DNA from: an uncultured Pelagibacteraceae bacterium
GTDB lineage: Bacteria; Pseudomonadota; Alphaproteobacteria; Pelagibacterales; Pelagibacteraceae
Length of the DNA stretch: 48,665 nt
Assembly (NCBI GenBank): GCA_902601545.1
Contig: CACKNR010000009.1
Span: 1-48,665 of the forward strand
Reading direction: 5' to 3'
Shown here: piece after piece, positions 23,949 through 32,088 of the stretch
Numbering within the stretch: position 1 is the first letter of the stretch
Layout: the number at the start of each line of letters is the position of its first letter
Translations under genes and position numbers: made by a program
The notes under the pieces: model-generated
The model's input: the letters and a program-made list of their open reading frames with translations, nothing else
Database searches by the model: none
What the model was told of the DNA's origin: nothing

Positions 23949-24365
23949 ATGATAGACAAATTTGGAAACGCATTTTATTTAATAATTTACTTAGCACATT
24001 TTATTATAGTTGGTAGCTACGCTTACCAGTTAGTCTTTGATACTAAAAAATTTCTAAAGGGTAGAGGGGTAGATAAAACTGCAACTTTAATTACAAGATT
24101 TGCAGGTTCATTTATGATCGCTACTGTTTTAATGGCAATATATATCGCTTTTATTAGATCAGGCGGTGTAGAAGCTACTTGGGCCTTCTTTAACTTAGTT
24201 TTTATAATGAATGTTTCGATATTAGTCGTAAATTTTTATACATTAAAAATTGATAAAACAGGTTTAACTAAAAAAACTAGAAACGATGGAATATATGCTC
24301 CACTAGTTTTAGTTATTATCAGTGCTATTCTTTGTTACGGTTTGGCTGATAAAATTTACGTTTAA
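23949..24365 (+). CDS. Four-helix membrane protein of unknown function
   Basis: 138 residues from the ATG at 23949; a longer in-frame start inside the previous gene is less likely. Four hydrophobic segments: AFYLIIYLAHFIIVGSYA, FAGSFMIATVLMAIYIAFI, ATWAFFNLVFIMNVSILVVN, and a last one in APLVLVIISAILCYGL. Short polar loops. No family recognised. It is embedded in the run of small soluble proteins, 8 bp before the next, so it probably belongs to the same operon. Confidence 0.7.
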   Translation: MIDKFGNAFYLIIYLAHFIIVGSYAYQLVFDTKKFLKGRGVDKTATLITRFAGSFMIATVLMAIYIAFIRSGGVEATWAFFNLVFIMNVSILVVNFYTLKIDKTGLTKKTRNDGIYAPLVLVIISAILCYGLADKIYV

Positions 24366-24373
24366 GGAAATAC

Positions 24374-24667
24374 ATGGCAAAGTTTATGAATATTGTTAGA
24401 TGTAAAGTGAAATCGTCTGGCAGAGAAGAATATTTAAAAAAAATAGATGAAATGCCAAAGTTCGATGGGCAAATTTCAGCAAAATACGTAGAAACGAAAC
24501 CCAATGAATTTTTTATGATAGGCGAATGGAATTCTGAAGATGACATTGCTAAAGCAAGACCAAAAATGATTGCATTTTTGGATACACTTCGGCACACTTT
24601 AGAAGAGCTGTCATCAGATTTAGGAGTAACAGATCCTCACTCTGGAACAGTTGTGATCGAGAAATAA
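24374..24667 (+). CDS. ABM-like small alpha/beta-barrel protein
   Basis: 97 residues. MAKFMNIVRCKVKSSGREEYLKK (in part), AKYVETKPNEFFMIGEWNSEDDI and KMIAFLDTLRHTLEELSSDLGVTD are typical of antibiotic-biosynthesis-monooxygenase (ABM) domains in the dimeric alpha/beta-barrel superfamily; the C-terminal DPHSGTVVIEK closes the sheet. Such proteins may oxidise quinols, bind haem or act as accessory proteins; no cofactor is visible from the sequence. Confidence 0.75.
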   Translation: MAKFMNIVRCKVKSSGREEYLKKIDEMPKFDGQISAKYVETKPNEFFMIGEWNSEDDIAKARPKMIAFLDTLRHTLEELSSDLGVTDPHSGTVVIEK

Positions 24668-24682
24668 GAAAGGAGAAATAAT

Positions 24683-25006
24683 ATGGCAAAATTTTATACA
24701 TTAGGATGTTACACAGCTAAAGGTCTTGGAGGATTTGTAAGTAATCCTTCTACTGATAGAAAAGCTGCTACATCTGCTCTTGCCGCTTCTGTAGGAGCGA
24801 AAGTAACTCAATACTCAGGCCTAAGAGGAAAATATGATTTTATGGCAGTGATTGAAGGAACTTTTGAACAAGCTGCTGCAGCTGCAATGGTTGCTGTTTC
24901 TAGTGGTGCTGTTTCAGATTTTACAATTTTGGAAGATGTAAATCTAAATGAAATAGCTAAAACTGCTCAGAAAATGGCATCATCATACAATGAGCCAGGA
25001 AAATAA
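24683..25006 (+). CDS. GYD-domain protein
   Basis: 107 residues with an AAAGGAG Shine-Dalgarno. FYTLGCYTAKGLGGFVSNP, GAKVTQYSGLRGKYDFMAVI (the G-[KR]-YD motif that names the GYD domain) and an alanine-rich helix EQAAAAAMVAVSSGAV are seen. GYD proteins share the dimeric alpha/beta-barrel fold; no function is established. It is the last gene of the small-protein run, ending 1 bp before the convergent methyltransferase stop. Confidence 0.85.
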   Translation: MAKFYTLGCYTAKGLGGFVSNPSTDRKAATSALAASVGAKVTQYSGLRGKYDFMAVIEGTFEQAAAAAMVAVSSGAVSDFTILEDVNLNEIAKTAQKMASSYNEPGK

Positions 25007-25714
25007 TTATTTTCTGTAGCAAATACATTTTAAGGTATCAGTGAATTTTATTTGATTTTTATATTTAGATTTTATTTCACTGATACCAAATTTAATTTCT
25101 TTATTACTCATATTTAATAAGCACGAAATATATCTTTCTTTAATCATTCTAATGTATTTTTGTTTAGAGATACTCACTTTAAAGTTAAAGTTTGTGTAGG
25201 TTATTTTTTTTAAGTTTTTTTTGATAATCTTAAATAAAACCTCATCTCTTTTTAAACTCTTTTCCAAATTTTTTCTCATTTTCTTAAAACAAGGTATTTT
25301 ATTATTGTTTGTTTTTAGTGAAAAAATCAATATTTTACCTTTGTTATTTAAACTTTTTTTAGCAAGATTAAGAAGATGATTTAAATTTGATTTTGAAAAA
25401 AAATGAATAGTTTGTTTGATTAAAATTAGATCGTATTTTTCTTGCTTCTTTAAATATTTTAAGGCACCAATTTTCTTAAATATAATATTCTTTTTAACAT
25501 CCTTATTTGCAACAATATCAATCCCTATGGGTTGATTTCTAAATTTATATTTCTTTTGAAGGGCACTAATAATATTTGCTCTTCCACAGCCAATATCGAG
25601 TATCGTCGTATTTTTATAAAATTTTGCCTTTTTATTTAAAAATTTATTGAATTCTAAAATATAATTTTTTGAAGACAACCAAGTTTTTTTGTCCCAATTT
25701 TTTAATTTTCTCAT
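25007..25714 (-). CDS. Class I SAM-dependent methyltransferase
   Basis: 235 residues. Motif I ILDIGCGRANIISAL (about residue 39), the acidic end of strand 2 in PIGIDIVANK, and YDLILIKQTIHFFSKSNLN (motif IV region) define a Rossmann-fold SAM methyltransferase. The substrate is unknown. Very lysine-rich, like the island genes. It is convergent with the GYD gene and divergent from the transaminase, 45 bp away. Confidence 0.85.
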   Translation of the reverse strand: MRKLKNWDKKTWLSSKNYILEFNKFLNKKAKFYKNTTILDIGCGRANIISALQKKYKFRNQPIGIDIVANKDVKKNIIFKKIGALKYLKKQEKYDLILIKQTIHFFSKSNLNHLLNLAKKSLNNKGKILIFSLKTNNNKIPCFKKMRKNLEKSLKRDEVLFKIIKKNLKKITYTNFNFKVSISKQKYIRMIKERYISCLLNMSNKEIKFGISEIKSKYKNQIKFTDTLKCICYRK

Positions 25715-25759
25715 AATATTTAGATAGCATTCAAAAAATTACTTTGCTATAATTTAATA

Positions 25760-27097
25760 ATGAGTACCTCATTTCAATCAAAAATACCTAATTCTTTAAA
25801 TGAACATTGGATGCCATTTTCGTCTAATAAAGATTTTAAGAAAAACCCTCGTATCATAGTAAAAGCAGAAGGTATTCATCTTCATACTCATGATGGGAAA
25901 ACTTTAATTGATGGTAGTTCTGGATTATATTGCAATCCTCTTGGTCACGGTCGAAAAGAGATTATCGAAGCAATTAAAAATCAATTAGAAAATTTAGATT
26001 ACACAATGCCTTTCCAACAAGGTTATGGTGGATCTTTCGAATTAGCAACGATGATAGCTCAAAAAACTCCAGAGGATTTAAATAGAATTTTTTATACTAT
26101 TTGTGGATCTACTGCAGTAGAGACAGCAATAAAAATTGCGGTAGCTTACTTTAGGTCAATTGGTCAATCGAATAGATTTAAATTTGTTGGAAGAGAAAGA
26201 GGGTATCATGGCATGAACATCGGAGCCTTAACTGTAGGCGGTATACCAAATAATTCGAAAGAGTTTAAAAATATCTTAATGCCAGGTGTAGAACATATGA
26301 GACACACTTTTTTACCTGAACATAAGTTTGTTAAAGGCCAACCCGATACAGGATCTGAGCTTGCAGATGATTTAGAGGTTATTGCTAAAAAATTAGGTGG
26401 TGAAAACATAGCTGCATGTATTGTTGAACCAATTGCAGGATCTACTGGCACTTTAATTCCTCCAAAATATTATTTGCAAAAGTTAAGAAAAATTTGTGAC
26501 AAGTATGGCATACTTTTAATTTTTGATGAAGTTGTTACAGGTTGGGGAAGAACAGGATCAGCATTTGCATCTCAAGAATTTGGAGTAACACCTGATATTA
26601 TAACCATGGCTAAAGCCACAACTAATGGAATAGTTCCTATGGGAGTAGTTGCGGTCAGAGAAAAAATATATAAATCCGTTATAGATGCGTCTCCCGATGG
26701 AGCAGTCGAGTTGTTTCATGGATATACTTATTCTGGAATACCTGTTGCCGTGTCGGCTGCGATAGCAGTACAAAAAATATTTGAGAAAGAAGATATTTTT
26801 AATCGCGTTAAAAAATTATCAAATTATTTTCAGGAAGGTTTACATTCTTTAAAAGATCTAAATTGTGTTGAAAGTATTAGAAATTATGGATTGCTAGGTG
26901 GTATTGACATTTCAATGCGAGATAAACCAGGAAAAGCTGGTTTTAACGTTTATAAGAAATGTTATGACGCTGGTGTTAATATCAAACCAACTGGGGATGC
27001 CTTAATAATCGCACCACCATTTGTTTGTGAAAAAAAAGATATTGATGAAATAATTGATAAAATGCGTAAGGGAATTTCGGATCATATCAAATCATAA
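25760..27097 (+). CDS. Class III aminotransferase, beta-alanine (omega-amino acid):pyruvate type
   Basis: 445 residues. NEHWMPFSSNKDFKKNPRI and IDGSSGLYCNPLGHGR match omega-amino-acid:pyruvate transaminases; CGSTAVETAIKIA binds PLP phosphate; FDEVVTGWGRTGS gives the Asp, and ITMAKATTNG the Schiff-base Lys. Such enzymes move the amino group from beta-alanine, taurine-like or polyamine-derived omega-amines to pyruvate. Which donor is used cannot be read from sequence. Alone on its strand with a small membrane protein gene 95 bp downstream. Confidence 0.88.
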   Translation: MSTSFQSKIPNSLNEHWMPFSSNKDFKKNPRIIVKAEGIHLHTHDGKTLIDGSSGLYCNPLGHGRKEIIEAIKNQLENLDYTMPFQQGYGGSFELATMIAQKTPEDLNRIFYTICGSTAVETAIKIAVAYFRSIGQSNRFKFVGRERGYHGMNIGALTVGGIPNNSKEFKNILMPGVEHMRHTFLPEHKFVKGQPDTGSELADDLEVIAKKLGGENIAACIVEPIAGSTGTLIPPKYYLQKLRKICDKYGILLIFDEVVTGWGRTGSAFASQEFGVTPDIITMAKATTNGIVPMGVVAVREKIYKSVIDASPDGAVELFHGYTYSGIPVAVSAAIAVQKIFEKEDIFNRVKKLSNYFQEGLHSLKDLNCVESIRNYGLLGGIDISMRDKPGKAGFNVYKKCYDAGVNIKPTGDALIIAPPFVCEKKDIDEIIDKMRKGISDHIKS

Positions 27098-27191
27098 CTA
27101 TTTTTATTCATTTTGGGCCGAATCTTAACTTCTAGACCAATATGATCGAAGAACTTATTTCAATATCTACTCATTGTGATCTAATAAGAGG

Positions 27192-27374
27192 ATGAGTTCA
27201 CAATACAAGTACGAAAATCAAGCTGAGGAAATCAGACAACAAAGCAAGGTTAAGCTTACAGACTTATTAACTAGAATTAATGAAGAGAAAAAGCTTGAGA
27301 GAAACAGGAATTTAGCTTTAAGTGTAGCGGCAGTTTCAGCAGTGACTGTATTTGGTATTATTCTAACAATATAA
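27192..27374 (+). CDS. Small single-pass membrane protein
   Basis: 60 residues with an AAGAGGA Shine-Dalgarno 2-3 nt from ATG. About 38 polar residues with a coiled-coil-like pattern (QAEEIRQQSKVKLTDLLTRI) are followed by one C-terminal transmembrane helix (LALSVAAVSAVTVFGIILTI). Looks like a tail-anchored protein. No family recognised. Confidence 0.6.
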   Translation: MSSQYKYENQAEEIRQQSKVKLTDLLTRINEEKKLERNRNLALSVAAVSAVTVFGIILTI

Positions 27375-27482
27375 TTAATTAATATTTAAATCTAATTTAA
27401 ACTAAGGATTATTAAGGTATTTCTTAGGTTTTTTTGGTCTGTCTAATTTTTGTTTATCGTTTATAAATAACTAAATAATTTT

Positions 27483-27559
27483 GGCGAGGTAGCTCAGTTG
27501 GTTAGAGCACAGGACTCATAAGCCTGGGGTCGGCGGTTCGAATCCGCCCCTCGCTACCA
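27483..27559 (+). tRNA. tRNA-Met (CAU), elongator type
   Basis: A complete cloverleaf: acceptor GGCGAGG / CCTCGCT with a G1-U72 pair, D arm GCTCAGTTGGTTAGAGC, anticodon loop CTCATAA with anticodon CAT, T arm GGCGG-TTCGAAT-CCGCC, discriminator A and an encoded CCA at 27557-27559. The D loop TTGGTTAGA and the lack of the initiator's C1xA72 mismatch favour elongator tRNA-Met; tRNA-Ile2 with a lysidine-modified CAU is a weaker alternative. An A/T-rich TATAAA at about 27461-27466 could be its -10 region. The surface-polysaccharide island starts 7 bp downstream. Confidence 0.95.
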
Positions 27560-27566
27560 AAAATTT

Positions 27567-28544
27567 ATGATTATAACTAAAACACCATATCGAATCTCTT
27601 TTTTTGGCGGAGGGAGTGATTATCCATCTTGGTATAAGCAAAACGAGGGAAAAGTAATTTCAACAACTATAAATAAGAATCTTTATATATCGTGTAGGTA
27701 TTTGCCAAATTTTTTTGATCACAATTATAGAGTTGCATGGTCCAAAATTGAAGAAACAAAAAATTTAAATCAAATTAAACATAACGCTGTAAGAGAAATT
27801 TTGAAATATATGAAAATAAACAAAGGTCTTGAGATTCATTATGATGGCGATTTACCTGCTCGTAGCGGGATGGGCTCTAGCTCATCTTTTGTAGTAGGAT
27901 TATTAAAGGCCATTTATGAATTACAGAATAAAAAAATTGATAAAAAAACTTTAGCTCAGAAAAGTATTTTTTTAGAACAAAATGTAATGAAAGAGATTGT
28001 AGGTTCACAAGACCAAATCGCTGGATCATATGGGGGTTTTAATAAGATTATATTTAAAAATAAAAAATTTGAGGTAAAAAAAATTTCCTCAAAAAATTTA
28101 AAAAAATTGAACGATAATCTGCTTTTAATTTATACGGGTATTAGAAGAACTGCACATTTTGTAGCAAAAACATTTGTCCATAAGCTTCAAAAAGAAAAAA
28201 AAAGTGATATTAAAAAAATTATCTCTTTTGTCAATCAAGCTGAGGATATCCTAAAGTCAAATGAAATAGATAATTTTGGTGAGTTGCTTAATGAGTCTTG
28301 GCACTATAAAAAAAAGTTAAGCTCAAGAATTACGAACAATAAGATAAATGAACTTTACAATTTGTCGGTAAAAAATGGCGCATTAGGGGGAAAATTATTA
28401 GGTGCAGGGGGAGGTGGTTTCATGCTTTTGTATGTTAAAAAAAATAAACAAAGAACTCTATTAAGAAAAATAAAGAATATAGTAGAAATTCCTTTTAAAT
28501 TTTCTAAAAATGGAAGTGAAACTATTTTAAAAAGACAAGGATAA
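27567..28544 (+). CDS. GHMP sugar kinase, D-glycero-D-manno-heptose 7-phosphate kinase-like
   Basis: 325 residues. TPYRISFFGGGSDYPSWY at the start is the sugar-binding segment of HddA-type kinases; GDLPARSGMGSSSSFVVG (about 95-111) is the GHMP ATP loop; KLLGAGGGGFMLLY is motif 3. HddA phosphorylates heptose 7-phosphate at C1 on the way to GDP-D-alpha-D-heptose. A fused nucleotidyltransferase/GmhB-like phosphatase, which could do the next two steps, is encoded at 34434-35639. The isomerase GmhA is not in the window. First gene of the island, 7 bp after the tRNA. Confidence 0.8.
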   Translation: MIITKTPYRISFFGGGSDYPSWYKQNEGKVISTTINKNLYISCRYLPNFFDHNYRVAWSKIEETKNLNQIKHNAVREILKYMKINKGLEIHYDGDLPARSGMGSSSSFVVGLLKAIYELQNKKIDKKTLAQKSIFLEQNVMKEIVGSQDQIAGSYGGFNKIIFKNKKFEVKKISSKNLKKLNDNLLLIYTGIRRTAHFVAKTFVHKLQKEKKSDIKKIISFVNQAEDILKSNEIDNFGELLNESWHYKKKLSSRITNNKINELYNLSVKNGALGGKLLGAGGGGFMLLYVKKNKQRTLLRKIKNIVEIPFKFSKNGSETILKRQG

Positions 28545-28546
28545 AA

Positions 28547-29728
28547 ATGAAACATAAATTAATGCACAATAATTTTAATAAAAATGATTTTAAAGAAGTT
28601 AAAAAATTACTAAATCAAACAAACCCAGTTCTCACTCAATCAAGGAAAGTAGAAGAGTTTGAAAAAAAATGGTCAAAATGGCTTAATGTTAAATATTCTA
28701 CATATGTAAACTCTGGTTCGTCTGCAAATTTTATTTCAATTTCAATTTTAAAAGCGCTTAATAAAAATAAAAAAAAGAATGAAATTATAGTTCCGTCTTT
28801 AACCTGGGTCTCTGATATTAATTCAGTAATAATGAATGATTTTAAACCAGTTTTTGTAGATATAGATTTAAAGAATCTTTCTATGAATATAGAGCAGGTA
28901 AAAAAAAAAATTAACAAAAAGACACTAGCAATTTTTATAACTCATGCGCAGGGTTTCAATGGGCTCAATAAAGATTTAATTAAAATTATTAAGAAAAAAA
29001 AAATTATATTAATTGAGGACGTATGTGAAAGCCATGGCGCAACATTTTTAGGAAAAAAACTTGGCACTTTTGGAAAAATATCCAATTTTTCTTTTTATTT
29101 TGCCCATCATATGACAACTATCGAGGGTGGAATGATTTCTACAAATGATAAAAAAATTTATGAATTATCAAGAATTTTTAGATCACACGGGATGTTAAGA
29201 GAAGCCAATAATCCTAAATACGAAAAGAAAATTAAGAAGAAATTTAATTATCTATCTCCACAATTTATATTTTTATATCCAACGCTTAATTTTAGAAATA
29301 ATGAAATCGGGGCATGTATTGGTTTAAGTCAATTGAAAAGATTAGATAAAAATAATAGAAAAAGGATTTTAAACTTAAAGTACTTTTTGGATTTATTAAA
29401 TCCAAAAAAATATTTTACTAAATATGATTTAAAAGGCAGTTGTAATTACGCTTTTCCAATTATTTTAGAAACAAATTCAATACGTAAAAGAGATAAATTT
29501 GAAAAAATACTATTAAAAGAAGAAATTGAGTTTAGGAGGGGCAATGCTGGAGGAGGTAATCAATTAAGGCAACCTTACTTAAAAAAATTCCTAAAAAAAA
29601 TAAACTTCAAAAATTTTGAAAATGTTGAAAGGGTACATAATTTTGGTTACTATATCGGAAATTATCCCGATCTAAAACGTACAAAAATTAAAAAAATTTG
29701 CGATATACTAAATAAAATAAATATTTGA
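28547..29728 (+). CDS. DegT/AHBA-fold PLP enzyme lacking the Schiff-base Lys; sugar 3-dehydratase-like
   Basis: 393 residues, aspartate-aminotransferase fold: NSGSSANFIS (PLP phosphate), VPSLTWVSD, ILIEDVCESHGATFLGKKLG (Asp158 pairing with the PLP nitrogen). The active-site segment reads FSFYFAHHMTTIEGGM, where aminotransferases of this family have FSFxxxKxxTTGEGG: His187 replaces the Lys. This is the hallmark of sugar 3-dehydratases (ColD, and DdhC/RfbH with SFYPAHHIT), which remove the C3 hydroxyl of NDP-4-keto-6-deoxyhexoses using PLP or PMP. The nucleotide sugar is unknown. Starts 2 bp after the kinase stop, with AAGGA upstream. Confidence 0.75.
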   Translation: MKHKLMHNNFNKNDFKEVKKLLNQTNPVLTQSRKVEEFEKKWSKWLNVKYSTYVNSGSSANFISISILKALNKNKKKNEIIVPSLTWVSDINSVIMNDFKPVFVDIDLKNLSMNIEQVKKKINKKTLAIFITHAQGFNGLNKDLIKIIKKKKIILIEDVCESHGATFLGKKLGTFGKISNFSFYFAHHMTTIEGGMISTNDKKIYELSRIFRSHGMLREANNPKYEKKIKKKFNYLSPQFIFLYPTLNFRNNEIGACIGLSQLKRLDKNNRKRILNLKYFLDLLNPKKYFTKYDLKGSCNYAFPIILETNSIRKRDKFEKILLKEEIEFRRGNAGGGNQLRQPYLKKFLKKINFKNFENVERVHNFGYYIGNYPDLKRTKIKKICDILNKINI

Positions 29729-29735
29729 AATATTA

Positions 29736-31295
29736 ATGAGTAAAAAATTAGATTGTCTTTTTCTGGTGGTTTCAAGCTCAAAGAAATCTTATCAAAAATT
29801 ATCAGAAACTTATTCTGCAATTGAACCTCCAACATGGGCGTTATTATTAGCACAATCAATGAGAGCCGATGGAAATGAAGTTAAAATTCTTGATGCCAAT
29901 GCAGAAAAATTAACCGAAAATCAAATTTTTGAGAGAATAACATTTTTAAATCCAGAACTCGTATGTTTCGTAGTATACGGACAAAACGTTAATGCAGGTA
30001 CAACTAATATGAGTGGAGCGATACATGTTTCAAAATATTTAAAAGAGAAAAACTTTTCTAAAAAGATATGTTTTGTTGGTTCACATGTTCAAGCTTTACC
30101 AAAAGAAACTTTGGAAAAAGAAAAAAGTATTGATTTTGTTTTTACTAATGAAGGTGTTTATGCACTTAGAAATGTTTTGAAATTAAAAAATTTCGAAACT
30201 GAAAATCTTAAAAATATAAAAGGTTTGGCCTATAGAAATGAAAATAATGAAATTATCATAAATTTACCTGAAAAAGTTGTCCCTACAAGTAGAATGGATA
30301 TTGATTTACCTGGATATGCATGGGATTTACTCCCCTTCAAAGAGACTCCTTTAGATTTGTATAGAGCCCCAATGTGGCATGCTGAATATGATTTTAAAAA
30401 AAGGTCTCCCTACGCAAGTCTTCAAACGAGTCTTGGCTGCATGTTTAAGTGTAATTTCTGTATGATTAATTTAATTAATAGAAATAATAATGATGAGATT
30501 GGAGTAGCCTCTGATTACAGTAACATGAGGTTTTGGTCGCCGGATTTTATTATTAAAGAGTTTGAAAAATTAATAAACATGGGAGTAAAAACTATCAGAA
30601 TAGTAGATGAAATGTTTTTATTAAACCCAAAATATTATGTTCCCCTCTGTGAAAAGTTAGCAGAATTAAATAAGGATGATACCTTAAGAATGTGGAGCTA
30701 TAGTAGAATTGACACAGTAAAAAGACCTGAAATTTTAAAACTTGTAAGAAAAGCTGGAATCAAATGGCTGTGTTTAGGAATTGAAAGTGGAGATAAGAAA
30801 GTACGGTTAGAGGTAGCTAAAGGAAAATTCGAGGACGTGGACGTAAAAGACGTTATTAAAAAGGTCCATGAGGCTGGAATAGATGTAATGGCTAACTACA
30901 TTTTCGGTTTACCTGGTGATGATAAAAAAACAATTCAAAAGACTTTTGATCTTAGTTTAGAGTTATGCACAGCAGGATGGAACACTTATGCGGCTATGGC
31001 TCTGCCTGGAAGCTTATTATATAAAAATGCTATTGAGAATAATATTGAACTACCATCAAATTATGAGGGTTATTCTTTTCATTCTTATGAAACAGTCCCA
31101 CTTCCGACAGAAAAATTGAAGGCATATGAAATTTTAAAACTTAGAGACGAAGCTTTTATAAAATATCACACAGATAAGAATTTTTTAAATTTAATCGAAA
31201 AAAAATTTGGACGTGAAGCAGTAAATAATATACTTAATATGACAAAAATTAAATTAAACAGAAAAATTATCGAAGAGCATATAAATGCAAATTAA
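29736..31295 (+). CDS. B12-binding-domain radical SAM enzyme
   Basis: 519 residues. Residues 1-150 form a cobalamin-binding Rossmann domain (PPTWALLLAQSMRADGNEVK then VGSHVQALP), without the classical DxHxxG. The radical SAM cluster is C235-x3-C239-x2-C242 in TSLGCMFKCNFCMI, followed by IRIVDEMFL and GIESGD. Members of this class (B12-rSAM) carry out C- or P-methylation, ring contraction and similar steps; several occur in polysaccharide clusters. The substrate here is probably an NDP-sugar or lipid-linked sugar, by context only. Overlaps the following transketolase gene by 11 bp. Confidence 0.85.
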   Translation: MSKKLDCLFLVVSSSKKSYQKLSETYSAIEPPTWALLLAQSMRADGNEVKILDANAEKLTENQIFERITFLNPELVCFVVYGQNVNAGTTNMSGAIHVSKYLKEKNFSKKICFVGSHVQALPKETLEKEKSIDFVFTNEGVYALRNVLKLKNFETENLKNIKGLAYRNENNEIIINLPEKVVPTSRMDIDLPGYAWDLLPFKETPLDLYRAPMWHAEYDFKKRSPYASLQTSLGCMFKCNFCMINLINRNNNDEIGVASDYSNMRFWSPDFIIKEFEKLINMGVKTIRIVDEMFLLNPKYYVPLCEKLAELNKDDTLRMWSYSRIDTVKRPEILKLVRKAGIKWLCLGIESGDKKVRLEVAKGKFEDVDVKDVIKKVHEAGIDVMANYIFGLPGDDKKTIQKTFDLSLELCTAGWNTYAAMALPGSLLYKNAIENNIELPSNYEGYSFHSYETVPLPTEKLKAYEILKLRDEAFIKYHTDKNFLNLIEKKFGREAVNNILNMTKIKLNRKIIEEHINAN

Positions 31296-32088
31296 TGATC
31301 TAGAAAGTTTAGCAAAAAAATATAGACGCGAAATATTTGAAAAGTTTCTTGAAACGCAACAAGGCCATCCAGGTTCAATTTTTTCTATGATGGAAATTGT
31401 TGTAAGCTTATATCATGGAGGTTTCTTGAGATTTGATAAAAATAAAAAAGAGTTTTTAGATAAATTATTGATTAGCAAAGGACACGCAACATCTGCGCTT
31501 TACCCTATTTTGAGAGATTACGGTGTTATATCGAATACAGAGTGGAATAAATGGGGAAAAAATAATTCAAAATTAAGGATTTTTGGAAATACATCCATAC
31601 CTGGAATAGATATAACTTCAGGTTCACTGGGCCATTGTATTGGCTCAGGCGCAGGAATGGCAATTAGTTATAAAAATAATAATCAAGATAAAAAGGTGTA
31701 TGTCGTTATCAGTGAGGGTGAATTATACGAGGGTTCGACCTGGGAGGCTTTATTATTTGCAAAACATAGAGAATTAAATAATTTAACAGTTATAATTGAT
31801 ATTAATTCCTTAATTATTTTAGGTAATACTACTGAATGTGTAAATTTAAACCCAATAAAAGATAAAATTTCTGGATTAGGAATTGAAACTCATGAAGTTG
31901 ATGGTCATAACATAGACAATCTAGTAAGCGCTTTAAAAACCACTGATGACTCAAAAAATTTTTCTTGTATTTTAGCCAACACTGTAAAAGGCAAGGGTGC
32001 TTCAGTGATGGAAAATAAAAAAAATTGGCACTATTGGAGTCCCATGACTAAAGAAGAAATTAAAAAAACGAGGGAAGATCTTAAGTAA
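31285..32088 (+). CDS. Transketolase N-terminal (TPP-binding) subunit
   Basis: 267 residues, corresponding to the TPP pyrophosphate-binding half of transketolase. QQGHPGSIFSMMEIVVSLYH, LISKGHATSALYPIL (TPP site His), GSLGHCIGSGAGMA and the magnesium-binding SEGELYEGSTWEA are seen; the metal motif is normally GDGE, here SEGE. The partner half is the next gene (TAATG overlap). Split transketolases in sugar clusters provide unusual ketose transfers, for example to branched or C-elongated sugars, though ordinary pentose-phosphate activity is possible. Confidence 0.85.
   Translation: MQINDLESLAKKYRREIFEKFLETQQGHPGSIFSMMEIVVSLYHGGFLRFDKNKKEFLDKLLISKGHATSALYPILRDYGVISNTEWNKWGKNNSKLRIFGNTSIPGIDITSGSLGHCIGSGAGMAISYKNNNQDKKVYVVISEGELYEGSTWEALLFAKHRELNNLTVIIDINSLIILGNTTECVNLNPIKDKISGLGIETHEVDGHNIDNLVSALKTTDDSKNFSCILANTVKGKGASVMENKKNWHYWSPMTKEEIKKTREDLK

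Noticed and set aside
27375-27482. Small gene or terminator before the tRNA
   Set aside because: A/T-rich with no frame longer than about 20 codons and no stable hairpin; it probably holds only the tRNA promoter.
27483-27559. tRNA 3' end as phage or integron attachment site
   Set aside because: No integrase and no direct repeat of TTCGAATCCGCC was noticed at or near the island end (43054).
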